Assembly (NCBI GenBank): GCA_013398175.1
Contig: VZRZ01003213.1
Coordinates: 1,042,722-1,106,721 of the forward strand
Source: Climacteris rufus
Lineage: Eukaryota; Chordata; Aves; Passeriformes; Climacteridae
Reading direction: 5' to 3'
DNA: 64,000 bases
Position 1 is the stretch's first letter. The number at the start of each line of letters is the position of its first letter. Shown piece after piece: positions 12,741 to 23,700 of this stretch. The position numbers and the translations under genes were made by a program. Under the pieces are notes generated by a model, which was given only the letters and a program-made list of their open reading frames with translations, was not told the origin of the DNA and did no database searches.

Positions 12741-13420
12741 TGCTGAGTGGTGGACTGCTGCAGCACACTGATACAGCGCGGTCCCGCAGGAGGCTGCCCC
12801 TGCCTGCTCGGCAGGGCAGCCCTGGATCTGAGCTGTGCCACCCTGCACGGGGGCAGCCCCGCTGGGACTGCCTCTGCTGAAACGGAGCCCAGGTTGCTGC
12901 ACCCCGGTGGGGACAGCGGCGCAGGGTCCCGGTCTGAGCCGGGACAGCTGGAGCGTCTGCTGCCTCGGCACTGCCCAGGCTTGTCCCTCTTTGGCAGACA
13001 TGGTGGCAGGGAAACCTGGTGTTTCCGTGCACACCTGGGGCCAGCCAGCTCCAGAGTGACGTGCCTGCGGACAGCGGTCCCATTGGGCTGGCGACCTGTC
13101 AGTCAAGCCGTGTCCCGCCCATCCTCTCGGTGATTGGCTTGGGTCAGCGTTCTGTCTCTGTTCCCTAGATTTTAAAAGTGCACTGCAGGTTCAGATGCAT
13201 GCCATTTTTTTTCTCCTGTATGTGTTCGCATTAAACCCGACTGTTGTATGGGGGAGGCCCCTCCAAACCATCTCTTTGTCTCTGTTGTGCTTATACCACG
13301 AGGTGTGGGATCGCCGCTCCAACGCTCCTGCTCTCAGTGTCTCCATACTCCTGTGAAGAGGAGCTGGAAGCAGCGCCGGTAGGTGCTGCTTCTAGTCAAC
13401 CTGGTGGGCTCTGTGCAGCA
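12741..13420 (+). mobile_element. Probable solo LTR, GC- and CpG-rich
   Basis: A sharply bounded GC-rich block of about 680 bp in AT-rich surroundings, about the length of the two better-supported LTRs at 35734 and 43946. Plausible termini are TGCTGAGTGG at the left and GTGCAGCA at the right (TG...CA). Inside, in LTR order, are a CpG-dense U3, an inverted CCAAT (GATTGGCTT near 13132), a TATA-like TTTAAAA at 13171-13177, an ATTAAA polyadenylation signal at 13230-13235, and a T/C-rich U5. I could not find a convincing target-site duplication (left flank ends ttttatattt, right flank begins ttttaaaccc), so the ends are tentative. Long open frames on both strands here (126-128 codons) reflect high GC, not genes. 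An unmethylated CpG island or an unrelated GC-rich repeat is the alternative. Confidence 0.55.
13171..13235 (+). promoter_or_regulatory. LTR TATA-like box and ATTAAA poly(A) signal
   Basis: TTTAAAA (13171-13177) is followed about 55 bp later by ATTAAA (13230-13235). This is the compact spacing expected where an LTR's transcription start and polyadenylation site bracket the R region. Confidence 0.45.
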
Positions 13421-14659
13421 TTTTAAACCCACATCCTAACCATGGCAGTGGACTACGTTACAGTGTAGCAGAAAAAAGGTTTTAGTAAGGGAAAAATTAT
13501 TTGGGTTTGTGCCTGTGTTTATACTTTGTCATGCCTCTTATTAGGTGGGTATATATATATTTTTTGTCAATATTTTACCATCATATTTTGTTAACACAGC
13601 AGGGAATAATAAAATTTCACAGGATCATGAGATGAGAGATTTCAGGAGAAGGATAGAAATATTTGATTTTGGGCAAACATCACCTATAGACTTCAACTGT
13701 GAAGTCTAGAAAGCATAATAATTGCAAAATAAACATTTCTATTTCAGAGACAGTTAGTTATTTCATAGACTGTTATTCAATGTAGCCCATCAATCAAGAG
13801 CATTGCTTAAGAATACAGCTACTTAACTATTCTTTGTGTGAAAATGCTGAGAGTTAAGATGGTTGCTGCACTTTAATTTGTATACCTTAGATTTTCACCT
13901 CATGGTGGTTGAAAAAAAAAGACAACTTCTCACTTGGTGACCAATACAAGTTCTGTATGTCAACTAAGGAGTTATTTTGACAACAGGACACTTGGAATAA
14001 TACATCTGTAATACTTTCTTGTGTGATTAGTATATTTCATTCCAGAATGAAGTGGTTCTTGATAGTCTCCACATTGTACTTTCATCTTTCATTCTTCTTG
14101 TCTCCAATCCCACTGAGCAGCTCCATGCTTCTTCCATCATCTTGGTATCCTCCTGTAGACATGTCTGTTTGGCCTCTCTGAGGTGGTGGAATCATATCAG
14201 GTGATGGGCTGTGGTGGCAGGAGGAAGGGTGATGGCTGGCACAGTGGCAGGGAGGGAGGTGAACTGCAGAACATGGTACTGGTGTAATGTTGTGGGGCCC
14301 GCAGGTTCAGTAATACAGCTTTTTCAGAGTAGCTGAACTGTTCCTGGCTTCTTGACGGCTTCAAGGAATGGAAAATGTTCATGGGGTGAGAGGTCCACCC
14401 TGGCTGGTTGTATGGAACAGGCAGAGTCAGCCTGTGTGTGGCATTATGGCCCTGCCTTTGATCCATGAAAGGATGAGTGTGTTCCAGGTGTCTGTCTTCA
14501 ATGAGCAGGGGAAGCAGCAAGTGGAGCTGCCAGAGCTGAGCTCAACCCCCTCACTATTGTAGGCACACTTGTGTCGAAACCTCTCAGTTCAGTTCTCTGT
14601 TCAACTCCTTTATTACTTTTACTTTGTAATTTATTTTAAAATAGAAAATTAAAATTATT
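13421..14659. other. Non-coding sequence, partly GC-richer
   Basis: 13421-14050 is AT-rich unique sequence. 14160-14560 is richer in G and C and contains opposite-strand frames of about 107 and 64 codons, but I recognise neither a protein nor a repeat family. It may be an unlisted interspersed repeat lying just before the CR1 at 14660. Confidence 0.45.
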
Positions 14660-14822
14660 AACCTAGTTCCAAGGACAGAAATTGTGAATGGCCTACCCCT
14701 GGAAGTGTTTGAGGCCGGGTGGATTGACCTATGAGCAATCTGGTTTAATGAAAGGTGTCCCTCCTCACAACAGGGGATCTTTAAGGTCTCTTCCAAGCTC
14801 AGGCCATTCTGTAATTCTATGA
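14660..14822 (+). mobile_element. CR1 LINE 3'-end fragment
   Basis: Plus-strand CR1 3' end. It reads CCCCTGGAAGTGTTTGAGG, then GATTGACCTATGAGCAATCTGGTTTAATGAAAGGTGTCCCTC in slightly altered form, then ATCTTTAAGGTCTCTTCCAA and the terminal ATTCTGTAATTCTATGA. Only the extreme C-terminus of ORF2 and the 3' UTR survive; it is 5'-truncated at the GTTGTGGA-type word. Confidence 0.88.
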
Positions 14823-17800
14823 CATGGGATGCTCTTTTCCTCCTTCAAGAAACATTTCTGTAGACGTTCTCCTGACCACTTAATGTTGCTTCTCGTTTTG
14901 TAAGCACTGGAAAATAGGAAGGAACTTTTAATAAATAATATTTAAAATAATAGTTATTTGGTTGAAAGGTTGTTGTCCAGAATATGAATGTAAAGTGGCT
15001 GAACATTAAAACAAGTATGATTTTCCCAAACCTGCTTGTGCATTCTTTAAAGATGTTATGTTCATTTCAAGAGAGGGGAGAGGGGGGAAAAAAAAGAGCA
15101 GCCTCTATTGTGTCAGGACTACGCCAGTCAGAAATGTTTAACAGCTGCGTAGTTACTTCACAAAATGACAACGAGCACTACAAATAATTAAATATGCTTC
15201 AAAAATTTATGTAAATTAACTGATATTAACAGATCTGAGACAAAAAAAAGATGGTTGAATAGCTGAAACAGACAGATGATCATCTGCAGTGTCATTACAG
15301 TTTGAATTTTTTTGTGTAATATTTCTTCTAATGTAACTCTGTGGTTTTCTTTTGTGACTTATTTTCTTGCTGTGAGGGATATGGAAAGTTTTATGATGAG
15401 AAGATTGATAAGACAAGTCACCTCTGTGAAATTTTACTCATATTCTAAAATCACATCTGTTACGTATTTATAAAGAATTAATTAATTAAGTGTTGCCAGT
15501 TCAATTTATCATGCTGCTTAGAAATGGACTAAGTGTGTTCAGAAATGGCCTGAAATATTTCATCCAGCTACAGGGAAAATACAGTCAAATGCAATGAAAT
15601 CTATTTGTACCTCAAGGCCGGAGATAGCTTGTTCACTTGCTGTGATGTCTAAAATTGCCCCTTTTAGACTGATTAGTGAGAGGCTTTGTAGGGCAAGAAT
15701 TCCTAACTCCACAATCTTTGAAAATGTAGCTATTTCTTGTTTTTTATTTCCCATGTGTCCCACACCTAGCTCTGTATGAAGAAAAGCACTGATCCTGCAT
15801 CTGAACTCGTCTCTCTTTCCTACCATATAATTATTTAAACTGGGGATCACTAAAAGCGTGAAACATAGTTTTTTAAACACTTGTACTGGAAATTTAAGAA
15901 AGGAGTGTTATCTTTAAGGCTGTTTTGTAATGATGGTTTCTAGGTAAATAGTATATATCTGTGCCCAGTAGAGAGGGAGTAAAAATAGGGTAAACATGAA
16001 AACGAAGAGCAGATGATCTGCTCTGTAACTTAATATTGCTTTTCTAATAAACACTCTGTATTTTCTCCAAAAGGTTTATTGGCCACTTTTGCTGGGATAC
16101 TAAAATTAAACAAGAATGTCTTGGTGTGTCTGCCATCTGACAAAATCAGTATGGGTGGATATTAAATGCCATGATGTTTTGCCATTTGTGGAAATGACAG
16201 TATATATTAAGCAGAATAAAATAATTGCCTTATTAGTCATAACAAAGTATTTATTTATATGAAATCCGTTCAATTTTCCTAATTACACAGGTAATGGCAA
16301 AAGAGAAAAAAATTCAAGTCCTCATCCTTCAAGAGCCCTTTGTGGACAGAAGTGTCCTCTCCAAAAGGATTTCTATTGTATTTCAGGCCTTAGTTCAATA
16401 ACTTATCTCGCTGAATATAGTAAAATGCTGAATATTTTAGAACTGAAAGGCTTTTCTTTATTCCCTTTGCTTTCTTCATTTCAGTTTTTTTAGGCTTTGT
16501 TTTTTGAGTCACTGCTGTCTTGCATGTTAGGACTTCTAAACAAAGTTGCATCTTACCTTGGGAACTAAGGTGAGCTAGTTTTCCACCTAGTGCTACAGTG
16601 AGATAAATTACCTTTTACCAAGTATTTCTTTTTTTGATTTCTTTGATGCATCATGGAGAAGGCATGAATACAATTTCTTTTGTAATGGGTCTGACCAATG
16701 CCCTTAATTAGCAGAGAAAATAGATGGATTAGAAAGGAGTCAGAGTCCATTCGATTGTGTTGTACTAAATATCACTAGTGAGGATATATCTTGAGAGCCT
16801 GATTGCAGTCTCCTGTGAGCTGTTCCTCCTTGCCCAACATCCTGTAATTTAGACCTGAGGAGCTAAATAAATTTCTCTTGTAGAAGGTCTGCTGATTGCA
16901 CAAAATGGCAACATCAGTACAAAGGGAATTTTCTCTGCTCTCATCAGACTGTCATTGGACTGTGGTACAGCAAGATCTTGCATGTTTGACATTAGAAAAG
17001 GAAGGATAGGGAAGCAGGTGAGTTTTTATGCAGTTCTTTCAGCTGACTAAGAACCTGCAACTAAGAGGAGCCCAGAGGAGCAGTGTCAGCCCTTCCAGCT
17101 TCTCTGTCTACTCCAGGACTTTATAGACACTTCCCCTGGCTCTGACTTGTAGCTGGCTGACTCATAGTCCTCCTTACAACGAGCACCTGCAGACCTGAGT
17201 GGCTACTCTGAGGCTATTTCCCAACTGGGAAAAGTACATAACAAAGTCATAAACAATGCAGAAACTATGCAGTGGTGAAATAACCATTTAGTATCCTTTT
17301 CTCTAATATTTCTATTTCCTCTCTCTAATATTTGTCCTGTGAGGGGTGAAGAAGAGATCATTGTTTTGTATTTCACTTATTTTTTCAATTTAGAGTTTGC
17401 ACTGCTAGTATCTCTTTGTCTGATTTCTGTGTGTTCCTGCCAGCCTAATCTGAATTTCATGTGAGGGCTGTTTTACTGGATCATGCATTAAGTGAAGATA
17501 AACCAATAACTATGGTTTCTGTGGAGCTGCAACTTAAAAATTTAGCTTTCATATCTGAACAGAAATATCTCAGTCTTGAAAGTGACTGGTGTCTTTTACA
17601 TTTGCCTGACCTAAGGATGTATCGTGGTTCATAAGGGATAGGAAATGATAAAGCCTAATACAGCTTTGTTTTTTGCCCCCTTCTTAGTGTATGAGAGGCA
17701 CATTGTTTCAGTAACCAGTATATCTCTCTATGTTCTCACATTCATACAGTATCCTGAAGGATTTAGGAAAATAAGCAGTTTGAATGATTCATTGAAGGGT

Positions 17801-20127
17801 AAACAGAAATACTGTAAATGACAAATTTATAGGAAACTACCTGAATTTTCTTATTCTTCTGTTATTTACTGCTGTTTTGTCTAGGGTTGCTTTTAATTGA
17901 TCAGTCATTATATATATAATGAAAAATGCACTTATAAGAAGTTAAAGCGTCTCTGATCAAATAGCACATTCCTCTTCATGGTACATCATGGTATTTGTGT
18001 GTTCTTGAGTCTGTCTAATGATAATGAAAAGACTTATTAAAATACTGGATCTAACTGTTACTTTTTCTAGGTATAAAATTTATCAGTGGTAGTGTCTTTC
18101 GATTTCAGTGGAAAATAACAATTAAAGAAAACCTTCTGTTATGCATTTGTCTGAACTTCCTCAAATGGTAGTCCTCATGTGCAAAAGCAAGGTCAAAGAT
18201 GAAACTAGGATTTCAGGTCTTGAAGATCCACTAAGAGATTGTATTTTCTAGCTTCAGACAGAAAGACTACAGTATATTCCCTTCAAGGCCTTTCTGAAAT
18301 GCAAACTAATGTGCTGTGAGTAGTGAGGATTGGGAGGTGTTCAAAAGATCACTCCTAATCTGAGCTAAAGCACTAAAGTTTGGGCACTTGTTTGTCATCT
18401 GAATAATGCATCAAAGGAAATGAACTGTTCTTCAGCTTTTGGTGTCATCAAATTAAGTCTCAAACTTTTTGATTAAAAAATTCCTTCTAAAAAGTTGAAA
18501 TGCAAAAAGATAAGTAGAGGGAAACATAAGGTGAAACTTGATTACTTAATGAACATACAGGAGACCAGGTCTTTGGAACATATCCAGCCTTTGGAGCAGA
18601 GTCGTAGTCTAGGAAAAGCAAAATAGATATAGCAGTTCTAATGTCTGAGGAATTTGAAAGCCAAAGTGATATTGGCACATTATGGTAGAAAACCTGACTG
18701 CTGGTGATGGTGATCTGGTTCAGTGGAAGTCTTAGAACTTCAATAGCGTTGCAGTCTGGGCAGCTTGTCGGGACACTGTTGTGACCTTTAGTTGCCCTTC
18801 ACAGCACTACAACCCCTGTGACTCTGCAGTTTAATTCTCATTTAGCTCTTTCACTAACCCAAAAGGCACACATGCTCTTCTACTCCATGCAAGCTTTCAA
18901 GAAAAGCTGGACTGTTGCACATGTCATATTGTTGTTTGTCCACCCCAAGATTATACTTTGCTAGCAAATCCTTTCCCCAGAGCAGAGATTTAGGTTGGAA
19001 GTACTGAACACTCCCTGTGGTTTTCTAGTTAAGTAATGGCTAGGTTCTGACTGGGCCTTGTCAGGTTTTGTGGCTTCTAAATTCCAATGGTGGAAGTACT
19101 CATTTGTCTCTTTCTCTCCTAATATAATTGTTGCAGTTTCTGCTCCTGTCTTGCTCAATGAAAACATGCAGGTCTATGCTTCATCTTGCAAACTAACTTC
19201 ACTCGTCCAAATAAACATCTTATTTTCTTTTTCAAATTACCAATTTTTAGGTCTTTGTCTGTTTAATAAATCCTATGTGGAACTTCCAACTGGCTATATA
19301 AGTGTTTAAAAATAAATTTTCTTTGTGTTGAACTTAACTATTCATGCCTTTGTTAGATGAGCTCATTTCTGGACCAATGATAACTGATTGTGTAGTTTTC
19401 TGCTCCTTCCCAAAGCAATTAAGTCCCAGAACTTTACAAGTCAGAGGCAGAGTCAAGCTGCCTACACAGTTACATCTGAAAACCCAGCTCAGTATCAGAG
19501 GCAAAGAACAAAGTAGCACGTGCATAGGTATGCTGAGCCCTAATGTGACATATTTAAATTGCATTCATTTGCCTATTCTATATTTTATAATTTTTTGTAA
19601 CTGTTCACTATTTTTTAAACATCCCTTGTTACTGTACTACATCTGCTGGGCTGTTTTCTTACCATTTTACTTCATTTCGTAAATAAATGTGTTGCAGTAT
19701 AACAAGATTAGTACAAAAATCTGGGGTTTTAACAAGATCTGCTGTACAAAAATCTGGGGTTTTGATAAGTTACAAATCAGTCATAGACACATTGTTAAAA
19801 GATGTATCCACATGGATTTTTTCAAGGAAGCTAAGGAAAAGATATTGAAAGGAAATACACCAAAAAAGCTTAGTCTGTGTGTCTCATGGTATATCCTCAC
19901 TGCACAAAACTCTCAATGAAAGAAACATTTGTTAAGGAGGTGCCACTTCTCATTTTATTATGTAGGTTTATAAAAATTCTTGACAGTGCCCTTCAGACTA
20001 TTAAAATTTGTCTTCATTTTCTGTGGGGAATCTCGAGTTAGATTTATTTTTTTAACACTTACTGGCTCCAGTGCTCAGTGTTCACTTAGATTACTCTTCT
20101 GTAAACTGGAAAGTTTGTTACTGGAGG
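14823..20127. other. AT-rich non-coding sequence
   Basis: No gene recognised. A minus-strand frame of 106 codons at 15560-15880 is the longest and shows no known motif. A short tandem duplication at 19701-19763 is listed separately. No interspersed repeat is obvious in the remaining 5 kb. Confidence 0.5.
19701..19763 (+). repeat. Two-copy tandem duplication (about 30-33 bp unit)
   Basis: The block AACAAGAT...GTACAAAAATCTGGGGTTTT occurs at 19701-19730 and again at 19731-19763, the second copy carrying three extra bases. It is a local slippage or unequal-exchange duplication in otherwise unique DNA. Confidence 0.85.
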
Positions 20128-20733
20128 CCAACTCCATCCTGGGCTGCATGGAAAGCATGACCAGCAGTCCAGCAGGTTGAGAGAGAGGATTCTGCCCCTC
20201 TACTCTGCTCGTGTGAGACCCCACCTGGAGTGCTGCATCCAGCTCTGGGGTCCCCAACACAAGAAAGGCATGGAATGAGTCCAAGGAATGAGTCCGAGGA
20301 GGGCCACTAAGGTGATCACGGGGCTGGAATATCTCTCCTATAAAGACAGGCTGAGAGAGTTGGGGTTGTTCATCCTGGAGAAGGCTTGAGGAAGACCTTC
20401 TAGCTCTTTCCGATACCTAAAGGGCATTAAAAGAGAGATGAAGAGGAACTTTTCATAAGGGTGTGTAGTGACAGGACAAGGGGAAATGTCCTTCAGCTGA
20501 AGGAGAGTAGGTTTAGATTGAATATTAGGAAGAAATTCTTTATTATGAGTGTGGTGAGGTACTACAACAGGTTGCCCAGGGAGGTTGTGGACTCCCTGTC
20601 TCTGGAAGTGTTCAGGACCAGGATGGATGAGGGTCTGATAAATCTGGTCTAGTGGAAGGTGCCCATGACAGGGCATGAACCTAGATGAAATTTGAGGTCC
20701 CTTCCAAGCAAAATCTTTCTCTGATTCTATGAA
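20128..20733 (+). mobile_element. CR1 LINE 3' part, C-terminal ORF2 still readable
   Basis: About 600 bp of CR1 in plus orientation. It begins in the ORF2 reverse-transcriptase protein with ATCCTGGGCTGCATGGAAAG, TCTGCCCCTCTACTCTGCTC and CCCCACCTGGAGTGCTGCAT, then GAGGAGGGCCACTAAGGTGA and CTGAGAGAGTTGGGGTTGTT. From 20461 to 20652 a 63-codon frame is open and matches the end of CR1 ORF2: SDRTRGN, RFRLNIRKKF, then RLPREVVDSLSLEVF and the terminal LINLV stop. The 3' UTR follows (GAGGTCCCTTCCAAGC, then CTGATTCTATGAAATC). The upstream part is frameshifted. The intact end and good match suggest it is one of the younger CR1 insertions here. It is 5'-truncated, so it cannot move itself. Confidence 0.92.
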
Positions 20734-23700
20734 ATCAGCTTGTCAGTGGAGCCAGTTTGACTGGAAAATAGAACTCTCAAGAGTCATCCTTGAAGGAATG
20801 TGGGAGCAGCCTATGGACAGGTTAGAGGGTATATTTGTATTTCCAAAGGGATTATTTTCTGCTTTTGTGCTTTGACTAAAATATTCACAGGGATATTTTT
20901 ATACCCTTTGACAATTGCATGGGGTTCTTGACAGTCCAGTAGGCTGAAATTGTTGTCTGTCTTCAGCCAGTAGGAAAACTAACACTTGAGAGAGATTCTG
21001 AAGTGATCTCGGATCTTAAGGACAGGTCGTGTTGTCAGTGTTTTGACTCTTTGGCATTCTTCTTGCCCAGCCTGAAAATTATTGGTCTTTAATATTAGCT
21101 AAGAGAGTGAAATAAGTACACATAGCTCACTTTCTGTTTATATACCAATATACAAACCAAATAATAAAGTGCTGAAGAACAGAAAATTAATGTGGATCCA
21201 TAGGAAACTATAGGATGTGACTGGCTATTAGACACCCTTTAAAAAATTATTGCTGCATCCAGTAGCAATGCTTTAGTTTGCTTTTCTAGAGACTATTTTT
21301 ATTATTTAGCAAAGGCTTAATTATAGTTCATCATACATTGTTACAGCTGTAATTATGAATCCTGTTAACCCTTTACAGGATAATTCAAAACTCCAACTGT
21401 TCTTGGGGTTACAAACACAGCTCAGGTAGTCAATAAATTTTTTTTCAGCTAGAAAACCTTGTGAATTTTAAGTACTGAACAAAATGTACTTTTGGTCTCT
21501 CTATGTGTATGTATCACATAATTTCAAACAACTGTATTAAAATTCTGCTCAACAGTATTTGATAATACAGAGACATTACTGCTGGTAAGAAACAGTCTTT
21601 CTAAGTGCTCAACTGTATGAAGGCTTGTAAAACCAATACAGTAAGTTAGAGGAGGGTGTATTTCAGGTGGTTTTGTGTATTTGGTTCATCCCATTGTCTT
21701 TAGACAAACCTCACTATACAGCCCCAGAGGCAAGTTCTGGCATGCAGGACTCCCACAGGGCTCAGCTGAATCCCTTCCGGAGATGATGATGCCCCTGGGC
21801 AACCTTCTTTAAGAAAGGGCATTACCACTGGATAGAGAGAGAAGAGTGAGCAAAAAGCTGCCTGAATGCGGTTTCAGTATTTCCCTTTGGTATTTAACTT
21901 CAAATATTGGTCCCAAAGCAAGCTTTTTAAATATTCCATTAGAGCGTTAGATTGATGGAAATTTCAGTTTAATGATTACCTACCAGACAATTTGCTAAAG
22001 TTAAGTTCTTGAATATATATCTTTTGCAAACAGAGCACTTTAGATGAAAAATGATATAAACAATATAAAAACAAATTTCAGCTCTTTGAGAGAACAAACA
22101 TGAGGTTTTTTTTCAGTTTTTCTCTTCTATACAGAAATATTTTCTGAGAATACAGCATCTCCAACTAATGTTTCTTATCATCACGTGTCTGTCTTAGAAA
22201 ATAACATTTCTTTTCAAATCCATCCTTTTTCCTCATCCTATACTGAGATTTGTTCGGTTTCTGACAGGCAGTGCTGGCAGAGGTTCATTATCTGCTGCCC
22301 AAAGGTTGCCCCACTGAACCAGTAAGGAAAGGTTCATCATAATTTGATCACTCGCTCAGCTGGTTAGAAATCTTGGACAGTGGCTCCTGGCTCTTGTTTT
22401 CACTAACGTAGCAGGGGAATCTATTATCCCTGTATGCTGCAGAACAGTTGAGGTGAAAAGGCTAAACTCAAGTCCCATTTTTGATCTTCTGAGAAAAGAC
22501 AATCATTTTAGAGTTAGTTATTGTAAGATACCTAATAAGAAGAAGAATCTTTATTCTAAAGTGTGTGTGGGTTTTTTTGGTTTTGTTTTGTTTGCAATTT
22601 TTACTCTTTAGTCTGGTATCAGCCCATCATCAGAAAAACAGGTATATTTTTTCTCTTTCTTAAACAGTGTGTCTGATTTCGTGATCAGTACTTCTGAATG
22701 TTAACATTATTATTTAAACTCGGTATGTCTTGAATTATATTAGAGTATTTCTGAACTTCAAGAATGATGAAATGTAAATTCGGGATAACACACTTTCTAT
22801 ACGAACATACAAAAAATAGATAGCTATGCCTTTATCTGAAAAGATATTCAAAGAGCTTAGTAGTGAAGAATGAACTCAACAGCTAACTCCTTTTTTTTTG
22901 CCTGACTAATCAAAAATATCTTCTAGGAGCAGTAGGCAAAATAAGTCATGAGGTTTTTTTAAAGAAAATAACTAGATGTGTTGCTGATGCTTAACTGTAA
23001 ATTCTGTTTAAATCAAAGAGCCAAAGGGGGAAAATAAAATATATTTACCATTTTCATAAACCTAAATCCTGTGACTACTGTTTCACTAAGCAAAAGCATA
23101 ATTTTGTCAAATAAGCACTAAAAATTGCTTGGAAAAGGAACAGAATAAATTAATCTAGTTAAAAGCAGTTTTGTGTCAGTTCTGGGGCTTCAGAAAGGAA
23201 ATCAATGAATAACACCTCAGGTATGGTCTATTAACTTAGGTCTATTAAGAGAAAAAGTGAACAAGATCAGATGCTGAGATATTGAACTTTAGTCTTGATT
23301 TTTAATATATGATACTAGGCAAAGTGAAATGTCTAACTGCCTGTTGTTAAGAAGCTAATATAAAATATGGGCTTACTAATTGAAGCACTGGAGAAGGTGT
23401 GTTCTCTTGATTGATTGCAATGTGATCCAGAGGATTTGAAACATGTAGGAACTGAATAATTATGGACAACAACAAAAAAAATAAAGTCAAGGATTTTCTT
23501 GATGTAGATGATCCTAGGAATACTGATAACACAGAGGGTTTGATCATGTTCATTTTTTTCTGGTGAGATCTGTAATGAATTATTTTCTTTTAAACCAAGT
23601 CTTAGATAAACTGAATATACTAAATGCTAAGATTTTAGAAAATAAATTATTATTTGTTCTTCTTTATTTCTCTATAGCACCCTAAACAGAATTTGTAAAT

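Noticed and set aside
12726..13133. Overlapping 126- and 128-codon frames on opposite strands
   Set aside because: They lie in the GC-rich LTR-like block where stop codons are scarce. The peptides are low-complexity, rich in Pro, Gly, Ala and Ser, with no family motif.
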